Positions 36,201 to 49,100 of a stretch of 64,000 bases of DNA are shown piece after piece. The DNA is from Ischnura elegans (Eukaryota; Arthropoda; Insecta; Odonata; Coenagrionidae). Made by a program: the position numbers and the translations under genes. The first letter of the stretch is position 1. Each line of letters starts with the position of its first letter. The stretch spans positions 63,992,472-64,056,471 of the forward strand of contig NC_060257.1 of NCBI RefSeq assembly GCF_921293095.1. Reading direction: 5' to 3'. The notes below the pieces were generated by a model that was given only the letters and a program-made list of their open reading frames with translations, had not been told where the DNA came from and made no database searches.

Positions 36201-39200
36201 ATTTTGTTAACTTTGCCAAAATGGCCAATTACCGGTGGTCCGGAGCCACGTTTTTAGCAAAGTTAATAAAATTGTTATTTTTCATTGTAGAAACACGGTT
36301 CAAAGACGTACCTGATTGCTTGATTGGCAGGAGTGCGATGCAAACAATCATTTTTTGATGGTCGAGGAAAGGGTACTGGATTAGCAACCCTACTAGAGTG
36401 TACCACGCCCATCCTGGAAGTACCTGCTCCATGGCCTAACGAAATGCATTTTAACCTTTTCGCCGTATGTGAGGAGGTTTTCGAAGATTGAACAGCAGTG
36501 AAAGGGTTAATAAATGCTATTCGTAATTTTGTTCGAGCATGTACTTTTTATTTGTTGATGGCTGGTGTCCTAACACCCCCTGCCACATGCCTTTTTAGGC
36601 GGCATGTGGGATAGTATGTAGATGTAGATGTTACGATTGACTTTGTAAGCATTCGTATGCATGGTTCAAATTTATATACACTAAGGATGAAGTTCGTCAT
36701 GAAAATATATTTGGAATAGCCAGGATTCATACCTGGATCTCCAGATTCCCAGTTAGGCATGTCAACCAATTACACCACCAAGCAATCTTCTCAGAGTGAA
36801 CTTCAGGATGGGTTTTACGGAACAAGGTGTTTACACCACCCGTCCGCATAGTGGTGTATAGAGGTTGTGCTTTCTAAGTCATTGGCATAGAAGAAAACCC
36901 TACTTTTTGGCTACTTGGCAACGATCCTGATGGCAGTGGCACAGCAAGGGGTGGTTTTTGGGGGATAAACCCCTCCCCCCCCAGACCTCAGAGAAATTTT
37001 AAGTTTAATCAATTTTTCGTAATTGGATTGATATTAATAATAGAATAGTGTAAATATTAATAAAATATCCCCCAGGAAGCCGTAAAACTCACCATTTTGT
37101 ACCATTTATCTTAAAATTCCACAATTTATTAATCTCGCACCTACTGCTTATCCTGGTGGGTATTCCATACCCCCATACACCCTGGTATTAGTTGCACCTT
37201 AACTCTGCCCAGCCTTAATTCCCTTGCCTGATCGTACTTCCCATATATTTGACCTCTTTTTTGCCTATGGTGAAAATGACTTATGAAGCCATGTTCTTAT
37301 GATATTATTTGTTTTATTGCTTAATTATGTTACCTTGTTTGCAGCACTTAATATTTTGTAAATTGTCTGAAATTTAGAATGCCAGGAAATGCTTAAATGT
37401 ATTTGAATGTGTTTTTTTTTAGCTTTCTCCTAAATAGATTCAATCAGTAGCTTATTTATTAGACTTAATGTCTTGCTCTGACTATCACATGTAATTTTAG
37501 GCAGTCTATATCATATGAATTTAACCGCTAGGTGTACCAGCGAGAATGATGTTGCATGGCATGCTGCAAAGGACAATAATGCTGTCAATGTTATTGCTGG
37601 TGGAGAAGATAAGAGATCGATGAGCACAGCTGAAACAATGTTTAATAAAACTATCAACAATGTATTTTCATTTCCAATTAATGGGGAGACCAAAGTAATA
37701 GGTTAGTGAAATTCCTCTTGTGCAGATTTGACTTTCCTTTTAAAAATTGACTTAATCTTGAAAATTATGTGTACATCTAAATAATTATGGACTGTTTTTT
37801 GCATGTTTTTTGAAATAATTTCTTCTCAGCTTAAACTCAAGTGGTATCTTTATTTAGGAGGTTTGATTCAAGTAAATAAACAACGTAACTTATTGAAATG
37901 GATTTGATGGTGAAAACTTGGAGCTTCGGATAGAAAATCAAAGTGGTTGTTTTAACACTTTGCATGCCATGGACGTAATATTACGTCCTGCTAATCCTTC
38001 TGAGGATAGCCATGGACGTAATACTTTCCATTTAATTGGCTTTGTATGCGTGAAGCCATAATATTTCGCCCGTGGTACTTTTCCAGTTTACTGCTTAGGG
38101 GTTCTGTTTTTTCAAAAATCAACTGCTCGATGGAAAAAGAGTTCACTTTATGCCTTGAGGAGGAAAAGTCCTCTGTAGCTACCGGCATCCTCATCTTAGG
38201 CCACTTAGTGTGAAAATTCTTTGGGCCAATGGACCGTACGTTGAGGGTGCATTGACCCTTTTTGTCATCCAAGATTTACAATGCTTTGCTTGGATCAATG
38301 ATTTTTTATGATTTCCATGCTTTAAATAGTTCAAATTGAGCGTATTAAAAAAAAATTATTATGCAAGTTATGGCGGTACATCATATGTTGTAACTTTTTT
38401 ATTTTTCAAAAACAGTAGGTTTTCATTGTTAAATTATATATTTAAAAATTAGCAATAAATGTTATTCAAGTCATTCATAAAGAAGAGCAAAGTCCATTTT
38501 TATTGAACTGCACATCAATATAAGTATATTTTTGATGCTAATGTTTTAAAAAATGTACGGATATAGTAAAAATGGCTGGATTTTTCAGTAGGGCTTTAAA
38601 TTTAGCAGCCGGCACTCAAAGTGTTAATGTGAAGAATTGATAGTGTGCATATTTAAGGCATTAATGGATACTATTTTCTTTTTTTAATGAAGGTGCAGTA
38701 AATGTCATTAGCAAGTTAGAAAAGCCAAATTTAACAGCTTTAGATGAAGAGGCTTGCACATTAATGGCAGAATATTTTTCATTCATCTTGAGAAATGTCG
38801 GTTTGTCTACGCTTCATTATGAACTAGTAAGTCCAACCCCTTTAATGATGAATATTGTTCTCATCATCTCATTTTCAATTGCCTTTAACTCAATAGGGTG
38901 ATTTCCTATTATTTTTTTATTGCCTAAATCGAAAGATTATTACTCCTGGAGTACGCATTTCACGCTTTTAGATTTTTAAATGACGATATATATTTTTCGC
39001 GAAAACGCGACGGCTAAGTATGAATGCTGGGAAAAGCCCGTGTGATGTCATTCTGGTTCCTGCTTCCACCCTGTAAGGTCTCCTTGGGGTGAGTATGTGT
39101 GCGCCGCTGCGATGCAGGCTGCTAGCAGGTAGTGGAGTACCCAGCTAGCAGGTAGCGCTTGGCTTAAATAAGGATTATTAATGCCTTATCAAATAAAGGA

Positions 39201-40143
39201 AACTTTCCGATCTTAGGCAGTTTTAATAAGTGATTATTAAGAGATGTTTCCCTGAGCTCTGTGCCTCATGCAAGCATTGGTAACCTCAGACAATGTAAAA
39301 CTCCTGACTACTCGTATAGAAACTAGGTCCCTGTGACGCACGTGGAGTGGCATCGCATGGGTGCCTATCTTTCCTTTTTCAAATGCAGTTAAAATTGACC
39401 ATTGCCATTCGTCTAAACCGGTATTTCTAAAACGAAATAATTTGTACATTATGAATACACTAATGGTGGGTAACAAATCACAATCAATGCCTTTCATTTT
39501 CTTTGATGAAGGAAACTACCCTATTAGTAAATGTTCTCCATTGAATGTTACCATGTTAAAGAAGTGAGAGGGTGACCAAATTATCATTTTAATTTGCCTG
39601 GATATGTGCATTTTCCTTGTCTCTATGTTCCACCAATCTGTACTTCAATCCACTTCATTAGTTTTATTTATGTACCTTCCATTTTTTTCAGTCTACTAAC
39701 AGTAACAGTGGCATGGATTAGTGTGATCTGAGAAGTTTGGAGCATCCAAATTAATTAATACTGTCTAACTTATTAATTATTTTTTATCATACTAAAACAC
39801 AGGGCGTGCGGAGTTTCGTCTGGGGAGGGGTCCAAAACTAGGGGGGAAATTTTTTGAAAAATGGGGTACTAAGTAAGGGGTTTTAAACTAATTTTAACAT
39901 TCTTCATTATCGAAAAAACTTCATTTGTTTAAGAAATATTTTGTAAATTCATGATTTTTCAATATTTTGTTTTCCTTTATGAAGGAAAATTATTGTATTT
40001 TTATATTTTGGGGGGTCCGGATCCCCCCCCTGGCTACGCCACTGACAGGGCTCCCACTCAAAAGTGAATAAAATAAAGCCTTAAAACCGTGTATAAGCCG
40101 TGAATTTCGACTATCGTGACAAAACCTGGAAATAGCCATGAAT

Positions 40144-40184
<41 letters not shown>

Positions 40185-43100
40185 TGGTCAGCAATCCTAG
40201 GATTGGTTTGACGCAGCTCTCCACTCAATTCTCCTATCAGCTAATCTTTTCACAGCTACTCTTTTCACATCTTTTCTTCTCTTTCACATCTTTCTTTACT
40301 TGTTCCATATATTTTGTTCGAGGTCTTCCTTTTCCGTTGTTGCCTTCCACTTGTCCTTCGACGATTGTCTTCATCAGGCCATCATGTCTCAAGATGTGGC
40401 CAATGAGGTTGTTCCATTTTTATGTTAAGGTTTTCACGAGGCTTCTCTTCTCTCCTACTCTTCTTAGGACTTCCTTGTTACTAACTCAATCTAACCATTT
40501 GATTTTCATCATTTTTCTTTAGCACCACATTTCGAAGGCCTCTATTCTTGCTTTCTCCGCTGCGGTCATTGTCCATGCCTCACTTCCGTATAGGAGCATA
40601 CTCCTAATAATTTTCATTTCATTAAAAAACCTTAAAAATCTCTCGAACTTGATTATGAAACTACAGTATTTACTCGTGTAAGCCGTGCTTTCATATATCC
40701 CACGCACTCCCATTTTTGGGCCGGCTCTTGAGGAAATAAAACTTCCTAGTGCTTTTTGATGTGCTCTAATGTAGGAACTCGTGATTAGTTCTAAATCGAT
40801 AAATTTACATTACCATGATTAATAAGGTTAAATAATGTTAGAAATGTAATTCCTGCAAAGGTTTCCTCGTTTCAGTGCTAAACTCCGAAGAAATAAATGA
40901 AAAGAATTAGAAGGAAAATGGTATGCAGCTTACATTAAAGTTAGGAGGAGGATTCATATAAGTCAGTGGCGCAGTGAGCGGGGTGTTTTGGGGGTTAAAA
41001 CCTCCCCCCCCCCCAGTGCTCAGAGAAATGCTTAAGTTTAATCCATTTTACTCAATTGGATTGATATTACTAATAGAATACTGTAAGGATTTAAAAAATA
41101 TCTCTCAGAAAGCCGTAAAACTCACCATTTTGAACAATTTATCTTAAAATTCTGCAATTTATTAATCTCGCACCTACCGCTTATCCTGGTGGGTATTCCA
41201 TACTCCCTCACACCCCGGTATTGGTTGCACCTAAACTCCCCCCAGCCTGAATTCCTGGCTGCGCCCCTGATGTAAGCAGCGCACCCCCTTTTTTTCACCG
41301 GTATTTCCGTGAAAAAAGGTGTGGCTTCTTTAGGTAAATACGGTAAGATTGACAGGTCAAAAGAAAAATTCATATGTTGATCATATTTCAAGGTTAGTCA
41401 CAAGCAGACACTGCCACGCATTTATCTGCACACATATATTCAAAGCGCAATAATAGGGTGGTTTCCTATTATTTTTTTATTGCCTAAATCGAAAGATTAT
41501 TACTCCTGGAGTACGTATTTTGCACTTTTAGATTTTTAAATGACGATATCTATTTTTCGCGATTAAATGAAAAGTGAAAAATTTCAAGCGCGCAAAAACG
41601 CGACGCGTAAGTAGGAAAGTCCGTGCGCCGCATTTCTGGTTCCCCCTCTCTCCTTGTGAAGTGACCTTGATCGAGGCTCTGGGCGCTGATAGGACGCAGG
41701 ATGCTAGCGGATAGCTGAGCACCTTGCTGAATGGTAGCGCTTGGCTTAAAAAAGGTTTATTAATACCTTATCAAGCGAAGAAAACTTTCCGACCTTAGCC
41801 AGTTTTAATAGGTGATTATTAAGACATGTTTCCCTGAGCTCTGTGCCTCATGCATGCATTGGTAACCTCAGACGATGTATAACTCCTATCCTCTCGTGTA
41901 GAAACTAGGTCCCTGTGACGTCACGCGGAGCGGAATCGCATGGGCGCCAATCTGGCCTTTTTCAAATGAGGATAAAATTTGACCCTTGCCATTCGTCAAA
42001 ACCGGTATTTCAAAAACCAAATAATTTGTGTATTATGAATACACTAATGGTGGGCAACGAATCGCAATCAATGCCTATCGTTTTCTTTGATGAAGGAAAC
42101 TACCCTATTGGTCCTTGTGGCATGATGACACACTGACCTTAAGACTGTATCAAAGCCGGAAGATGGGTAACCGAAGTGTTCATTAACCGTGGTGCAAATT
42201 CAGACACTTCTTAACTTCCCTGGCATCCTGGTCCCTCCATTTTCCTACTCACAACCTTTAGCCAGCCCTGAATTTTGCTAACAATAGGTGACATCATGAG
42301 AGATAGCACTTAAATTGCTGCATTTGCATTCACGACATCTGTCGCGTTTGATAAAATGTTTAATGGACATGCAGCCCGTGATTGTTACGTGATCAATATT
42401 TCTGCCTAAAATAGCTTGTCAAGAGACTGTGAATGTGACGACTTTTAGACCGAGAAAACCAAAAAAAGACTGTGATTTTCATAATTTAGCTAGAGCGGGA
42501 ACCTATCGAGAGCAAATTGATACCGGTAAGCCACTGTATAAGCAAGTTAGAAAGCAATGGAAGGCAATCGGGAAGCAATTTTGCTTGTAAGGAAAGGGAA
42601 AAGAAAAATTTTTCTCAAGGATATCTAGCTAGCATTATCTATTTTGGGATGAATTTTCCAGTGAGTAAGCTACTTCATATTGGGTTCCTCTTGATAATTG
42701 TGATTGAGAAATATGACAGTATTCAAAATATGCTCTTTTCTTTATTCCTGTAATTTTTGCTGATCAGTATAAAGGTTCTTGAAAAGGAATACGGTTCAGG
42801 AAAAAATAGATTCATATGCATGCCAATTTTCCCCAATTAATCCATATGTGTGCATGATCATATGAAATATAATTTATAATCATAATGTGGACTCATCATT
42901 ATGCATAGCAGGCTTGTACATAATGACATTATAAACCCCCAATGAAGACCTTAATGGATATGCATTACTCATTGAAGGAAAATTGGGAAAACCATTTCAT
43001 CACAAGTAGGTATTCTTTAGTGGGTAACATTCCAAAATTTTAGCTGTGTATTTTATGCCACTGGTAAAATTATGTTCATTAGAGAATGTAGAATTTACCT

Positions 43101-46100
43101 CTAAACTTCCTAAATTTTCTCTATTTCAGCAATTAAGGAATGTGATTGCACAAGATATGCTTTCCTACCAATTGACACCTACATCTCAAGATTTAGAACT
43201 CCTGGTTAACTCTGATGCCTTCCATGTTCTTCCCGAAGGATTTTCAAAGTATGTCTACCCGAAGGAATACACTCAATTGCTTTCATCCAATCCTCAAAAC
43301 CATTTGAGTTATGCATGTTTTATAAATCTCATTCATATGCTTTGTTCTCTCAGGCTTACATGGTATCCTCTGGACTGTGAAGATTTGATGGAGCAACTTG
43401 CATTTTTCATGATGAAGGACTTAGTGGATGAAGTTATATGTCCTGACAGAGTCAAATTGGCCAAATTGGTTATATACACAAAAAATATGTGCAACCCTGC
43501 ATGTTTTCATGATTTTAAGCATGCCCTAAGTGTCCTCCATAGCATCTATGTAATGATAAATAAGAATGTGGATCAGTTTCATCAGCTCGAGGTTAGTATA
43601 ATTGAGTAGGTTTTGTTATTCTCTAGTTAAACCCATTTCCACCCACTGTGCCCCTGTGCCACCCATATGGCTATAACTTACCATTCTGAGCATAAAAGGC
43701 TCTTGAAGAAAATCTGAACTCTGTTTTGCCATGGAAAAGTCAATAATATGTTGTTGAAGCTTGCGATAACTCAATCCACTTACTTTTACAATCAACTTTT
43801 GTAGCCGGTGAAAATAAGCTCTTTTCTATGTTCCTATATTTTTTTTACTGGAATGAAATTCGTTGATCTGTGATAAGGATCTCGAAAAGGAATATGGCTC
43901 AGAAAAAATATTTTTGCATTCATGTAAGTTTTTCCTAATTAATACATATACATAGGTGGATCTAGGGGGGGGGGGGTGGGGGGCATGGGGGCATGTGCCC
44001 CCCCTCCAGGCGCTTTAAAATATGCAAGAATTTTGATACGGTCCCATTATCCTTGTGTTCGTTTAGTATCCTTGTGCCCCCAGAACAAAATCTTGGATAC
44101 GGCCTTGCTTGTGCCCCCCCAGAAAGAAATCCTGGATCTGCCTCAGTACATATATGTACTGTAATTTGGAATTTATAGGAAATATGGATGGAAAGAGACA
44201 GGTGCCAAACAGAAATTCAGTATGATTTCTAGGGTCTGTTAATTACATGAAAATATAAATGTAAACAGGAAATGGTAGTGTATAGATTATTTTTATCTTA
44301 CTTCATCAAATAATATGCTTGCCCTGAAGATTCATCCTTTCTACTTAGGTCACATGTAGAAATTGAGTAAAATTAGATTCTGACCTCATTATCTGTTGCT
44401 ATGTGGCTACGGGTCATTCTGAAGACACAAGTTAATGGATCAGTAGAATATTTCTCTGGATAACTAAAGAAAACCATAGGAACAACCCACCTAAATATCT
44501 TCACAATGGGTTGAAGAAAGTTTTCTTGGCAGAAATGGGTTAATGTAATAGTCTTCCAAGGAACTTTAAATTTGAATATTTATTGCAGGTAAAGCACAGA
44601 TTAAATGATGCAGATATTTAGGAACCACATGAATTACTGCAAAATCTACCCTGGGGCAATTATTAACAGCGACCATAAATTACAGTCCAGACGGCAAGAG
44701 TTGTCGGATGACAGTTCTAAAGGAGGGGCAGAGAACCTTGTGCCAGCACAGTTTGCAGCCAATCGCTGTCCCCCAAATGCACCTCACACCCTCGCCTAGT
44801 CATACAGCGATGTCGCCTGCATATGAAGTACTGAAACAAGCGGGAGCCTCCAAAACGATCCCTTTCTTCGAATCACCAAAGCAGGGGATTCTTCCTTTGG
44901 GTCCTTTGCGCTTGTCGTCCGATCCGGCTCCTTTCTTCACGGAACCCATTTGTTTACATGTGAGGTGGGCGTTTCCCTTTCTTACCTGGCAACCTTGCCC
45001 CCTACCCCGATCTTGACCATTCTAAAAGTCATCGGACAACTCTTGGCGCCCGGACTGTAGTTATGACGAAATTTCACCTAAAATTCAAGAAACTTCAGAC
45101 AACTGGGAAAAACTGTGTGGTAGGTAGAGAAATTGAAGGAGGCTTAACATCAGATAGCATTTCAAGAAGCAGTAAAGAGTAAAATAAAAGACTGAGGTAT
45201 CAATAAATCAGTGTAAGATGGCTGGAAATTCATTAAAATAGTAATACAGGAGGCCTTAAAAGGAGTTTTTGGGGGAAAAAAAGCTGTCGAGAAAATTCCA
45301 TGGATGACTGTTCAAGTTTTAGAACTCGTTGAAGAAAGAAGTAAAGCAAAAACCTAAGAACTTAACTACAAGGAAATAAGAAGTGAAATTAGTCAAAAAG
45401 TGAGGAAAGCTAGAGGAATGTGGATGAAGAATATTTGCAAAGTTTGATTATGATTTACAATTACATATCTGCAAAGATATCTCCCCGGGTCTGTTTTTTC
45501 AAGCAGCCATGAAACGCGAATTGGTTTTCCGTTGCTTGAAATAAGTGTTTTAGATACACAAATATGCAGTCCTTAGTATCTTAGCAATGCAAATTAGATG
45601 TGCACTTGCATCCATCGGGCTGAATGCATGAAGGCTCCTCTTTAGGCCTCCCTCTCAGTATGATAGTTTGGCATTTGGTCCTTGAATTTTCATATTTCCT
45701 CTATATTTAAGTCCAGAGAGGTCACAGTCCGCTGCCATGGCATTGCATACATGTATACAAGGTGTGATCAAAAGAAGACCGCACTGATTTTATTCTGCGT
45801 GAACCATTCAATGGATTGAAACGAAACAAAGTGGGCCTTCCTGCGACTTATGTGACGACTAAAACAGGAAGTGTTGTGTTTGTTTACGTTGAGTCGTTAC
45901 TTAGCAGCAGCGGTACATGTCTTAATCTGTTTGTTGCTGCAAGCAATGGCAGCAATAAAGGAACTAGAGAAACAGTGTGTGTGCATGAAAAGTCCTTTCA
46001 AGATTGGCAAAAGTGTTATGGTGACATTTGGAATAATTCAGTAAGCCTTTGTTAATGAAGCTTTGTGTTGAAGCCAGTGTTTTAAGAGGTACAGTCGTTT

Positions 46101-49100
46101 TAAAGTGGTCAGAACCTCGTCAGATGAAGATTTGTGAATTAGGCGGCCTTCCACATTGACAGACCCTACCATGTCAAATAGGGTAGTTTCCTTCATCAAA
46201 GAAAACGAAAGGCATTGATTGCGATTCGTTACCCACCATTAGTGTATTCAAAATATACAAATTATTTGGTTTTAGAAATACCGGTTTAGACGAATGGCTA
46301 GGGTCAATTTTATCCTCATTTGAAAAAGGCCAGATTGGCGCCAATGCGATGGCACTCCATGTGACGTCACAGGGACCTAGTTTCTACACGAGAGGATAGG
46401 AGTTTTACATCATCTGAGGTTACCAATAAATGCATGAGGCACAGAGTTCAGGGAAACATGTCTTAATAATCACCTATTAAAACTGGCTAAGGTCAGAAAG
46501 TTTTCTTTGTTTGATAAGGTATTAATAACCCTTATTTAAGCCGAGCGCTACCAGGTAGCATGGTACTCAGCTACCTGCTAGCATCCTGCATCGTATCAGC
46601 GTTCAGAGCCTTGCCCCAAGGTCACCTCACTTGCGGCAGCGGGAACCAGAAAGACATCATGCGGAGTTTTTCCCAGCATTCATACTTACCCGTCGTGTTT
46701 TCGCGCGCTTGAAAATTTTCACTTATCATTTAAACGCGGAAAATAGATATCGTCATATAAAAATCTAAAAGCGTGAAATACGTACTCCAGGAGTAATAAT
46801 CTTTCGATTTAGGCAATAAAAAAATTATGGGAAACCACCCTATTGGTAAATGATTTGGTGTGGGAAAATCGCCATTTAAATGTTAGGAAGATGGCCAAAG
46901 AAGTAATCATTAGTTTTGGATCCGGTCAGACAATTTTGATAGACATTTTGGGCATGGCGCGTGTCATATCAAAATTCGTCCCTGACGTCCCGTCATGACG
47001 GCATTTCTCTTGATAACGCCCCGGCTCACACGCTGATCGTGACAGAGTTTTACGCCATAACCCGGACTTTCGTGATCCTGCAGCCACCCTACTTTCTTTA
47101 CGTGGCTCCTTAAAATTTTTTTTTGTTTCCATAGTGAAAATCAGCCTTGAAAGGGCACAGATTCGACTCTATTGGGAACATTATAACTAATTGTACAGGG
47201 TCGTACACACATATTGTCGTCAGCCAATGTGTGTACTTTGAGGGTGACAATTTTAATTAAGCTGAATCCGTAGAAATAAACAAGTAATAAAATCAGTCCG
47301 GTCTTTTTTTGATTGCACCCTCTATTGTGTAATGCACTGCATTTGTGCACACACTCCTGCCAGATCTGTAAGTCTTAATGAAAATAACTGTAATTTCAAG
47401 TACATACATAACATAGTAAAAAATTGAGTAACTCTTGATATTATTTCTGGATTTTATAGCCATTGTATAATGGGAAATGAAGTGCAATTAGCCTCATATA
47501 AGGGATGAAATGTGTAGGATTTAGGTTATGATGTTGTAATCTGCATTATTCCAATCCATAAATACATCATCATTACTTAGGTTGCAGCTTTAGCAGTTAC
47601 TGCACTATGTCATGGTGCAGGCATCAGTCGAGTCTGTCAGCATGGAGTCACTCCCTCAAGTGACAGTTTTGAACCTGTTTATGATGTTGTCTTTGGATAT
47701 AAAAATACTGGTGAACAAGTTATGGGCATTATTAAGGTAAAAAAATCATATTACATGTGACCATTAAGTCACGTCTTACTGGGGAAACATTAATCATTTG
47801 AATAAAGCAATTGTATACAAATTCTTATATTTGAATGGATAATAATCCTGGTTCTTGGTTCCAGTTCTAAATGGTTCAATCTATTTCAAATCACCCAGGC
47901 CATGTTGCTCGACATTTTTAATTGTCCTGATTGTTTTAATCATTGGTTCTCTACAAGTAGACAATCACAAAACACCATTTGAAAAAAATTTACAAGCCAT
48001 ACTTTTTTTGGCAGCCATTTTTAAAAGGGCGGCTGGGCAAATTTTGATGAAAAACGTGGTTAGCATGAAGTTTAATTTCAAAGCTATTATGAAAGATGTC
48101 AGAATAATTGAAAAACCAGTGTGTTCATCATGAAAAGAACTTTTGGAAACCATTAAAAAAAAATTTTCTATCATAAAATATAGTCAGTCAAAATCTTTCT
48201 ATGAAAACTTGGGAAAAATTTGTCAATACTAACTTTTTAACGCCATAAAGTTTTATGAAGGAAATGAGACTCACTAATATAATGTTGTTTCTGAGTTGAA
48301 TACTTAAAAAAACTACTTGCAGTACAAGTTTTAGCACTGAGAATGCACTGGATTTTTTTCTAGAGCTTGTCGAGCAACAAATTTTATTCATATTAGGTGA
48401 TTTGAAATAGAATGACCCAAATCAGATATTCCATTTTAATTGCTTGATTTTCAAAAGCTTTTACACAATGACTCTAATTTTTATTAAAACTTCCTAAAAT
48501 AACAAATAAAATTATCGTCTAAGTCTGTGGATCAATAGCATTACCTACCCTACCGAAAGTATGGTATGTAAATTATGCCAAAGGACTAAGGGCATACCGT
48601 GGATCAATACCGGATGGGTAATTCAGGCAGTGACATTTCAGGAGGGAGAGGGGATTAAAACTGAAATTTGAAGAATATTAGATAAAGATAGCTTTATTTG
48701 TAGTTAAAATTATTTGCTTGAAAAATTCAATTTTTATTATAGTAACGTGTGTTGTATGTACTATTATTTTTACTGTGAGAGTTTGTAGAAAACTTGTTGA
48801 AAACTTTATAAATATTTTTATATTCCTTCTAAGGGAGTGGGAGGGGCAGCTGCTTTCAAATCGGGGTCTGCACAAATGTGGATTGAGTTCTAATTCTGAT
48901 TCTATGTTAAAGAACTAGAGGAGCTGATAATGAACCTTTGCGAAGTGGTACTTCCGGATTCCATTCATATCAAAGTTTTTGCCGCATACAAGTTTGCAGT
49001 AGGGTAGTTTTTCTGGGTTCCGTCTACGTTGTCATTTTGATGGTGACATTTCACTTGCTGTGCTGTAGACATCCTCAGGCCAGGCTGAAGTGGAGAGTTC

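Larger units (their letters stand above)
35569..37504 (+). other. Intron 7 of the PDE-like gene
   Basis: It holds a piggyBac-type miniature element (35874-36506), a minus-strand tRNA-like SINE head (36710-36785) and a hAT miniature element of family B (36934-37229). Nothing else seen. Confidence 0.75.
38827..43129 (+). other. Intron 9 of the PDE-like gene
   Basis: It holds two family A elements (38892-39525, 41452-42109), hAT elements at 39800-40044 and 40964-41269, and a minus-strand LINE 3' end with a CAT-repeat tail (40146-40620). Nothing seen in 42110-43129 or 39530-39795. Confidence 0.75.
43592..47580 (+). other. Intron 11 of the PDE-like gene
   Basis: It holds a hAT element of family D (43951-44146), an inverted-repeat element (44681-45059) and a mariner remnant (45758-47322) split by a family A element. 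Nothing seen in 43592-43940, 44160-44680 and 45065-45755. Confidence 0.75.

Noticed and set aside
37501..37504. Acceptor attttag at 37500 for exon 8
   Set aside because: It would break the phase from exon 7 and give an early stop; the acceptor four bases later restores the frame.
39990..40184. Poly-methionine frame on minus
   Set aside because: It is the CAT microsatellite tail of the LINE fragment read as protein.
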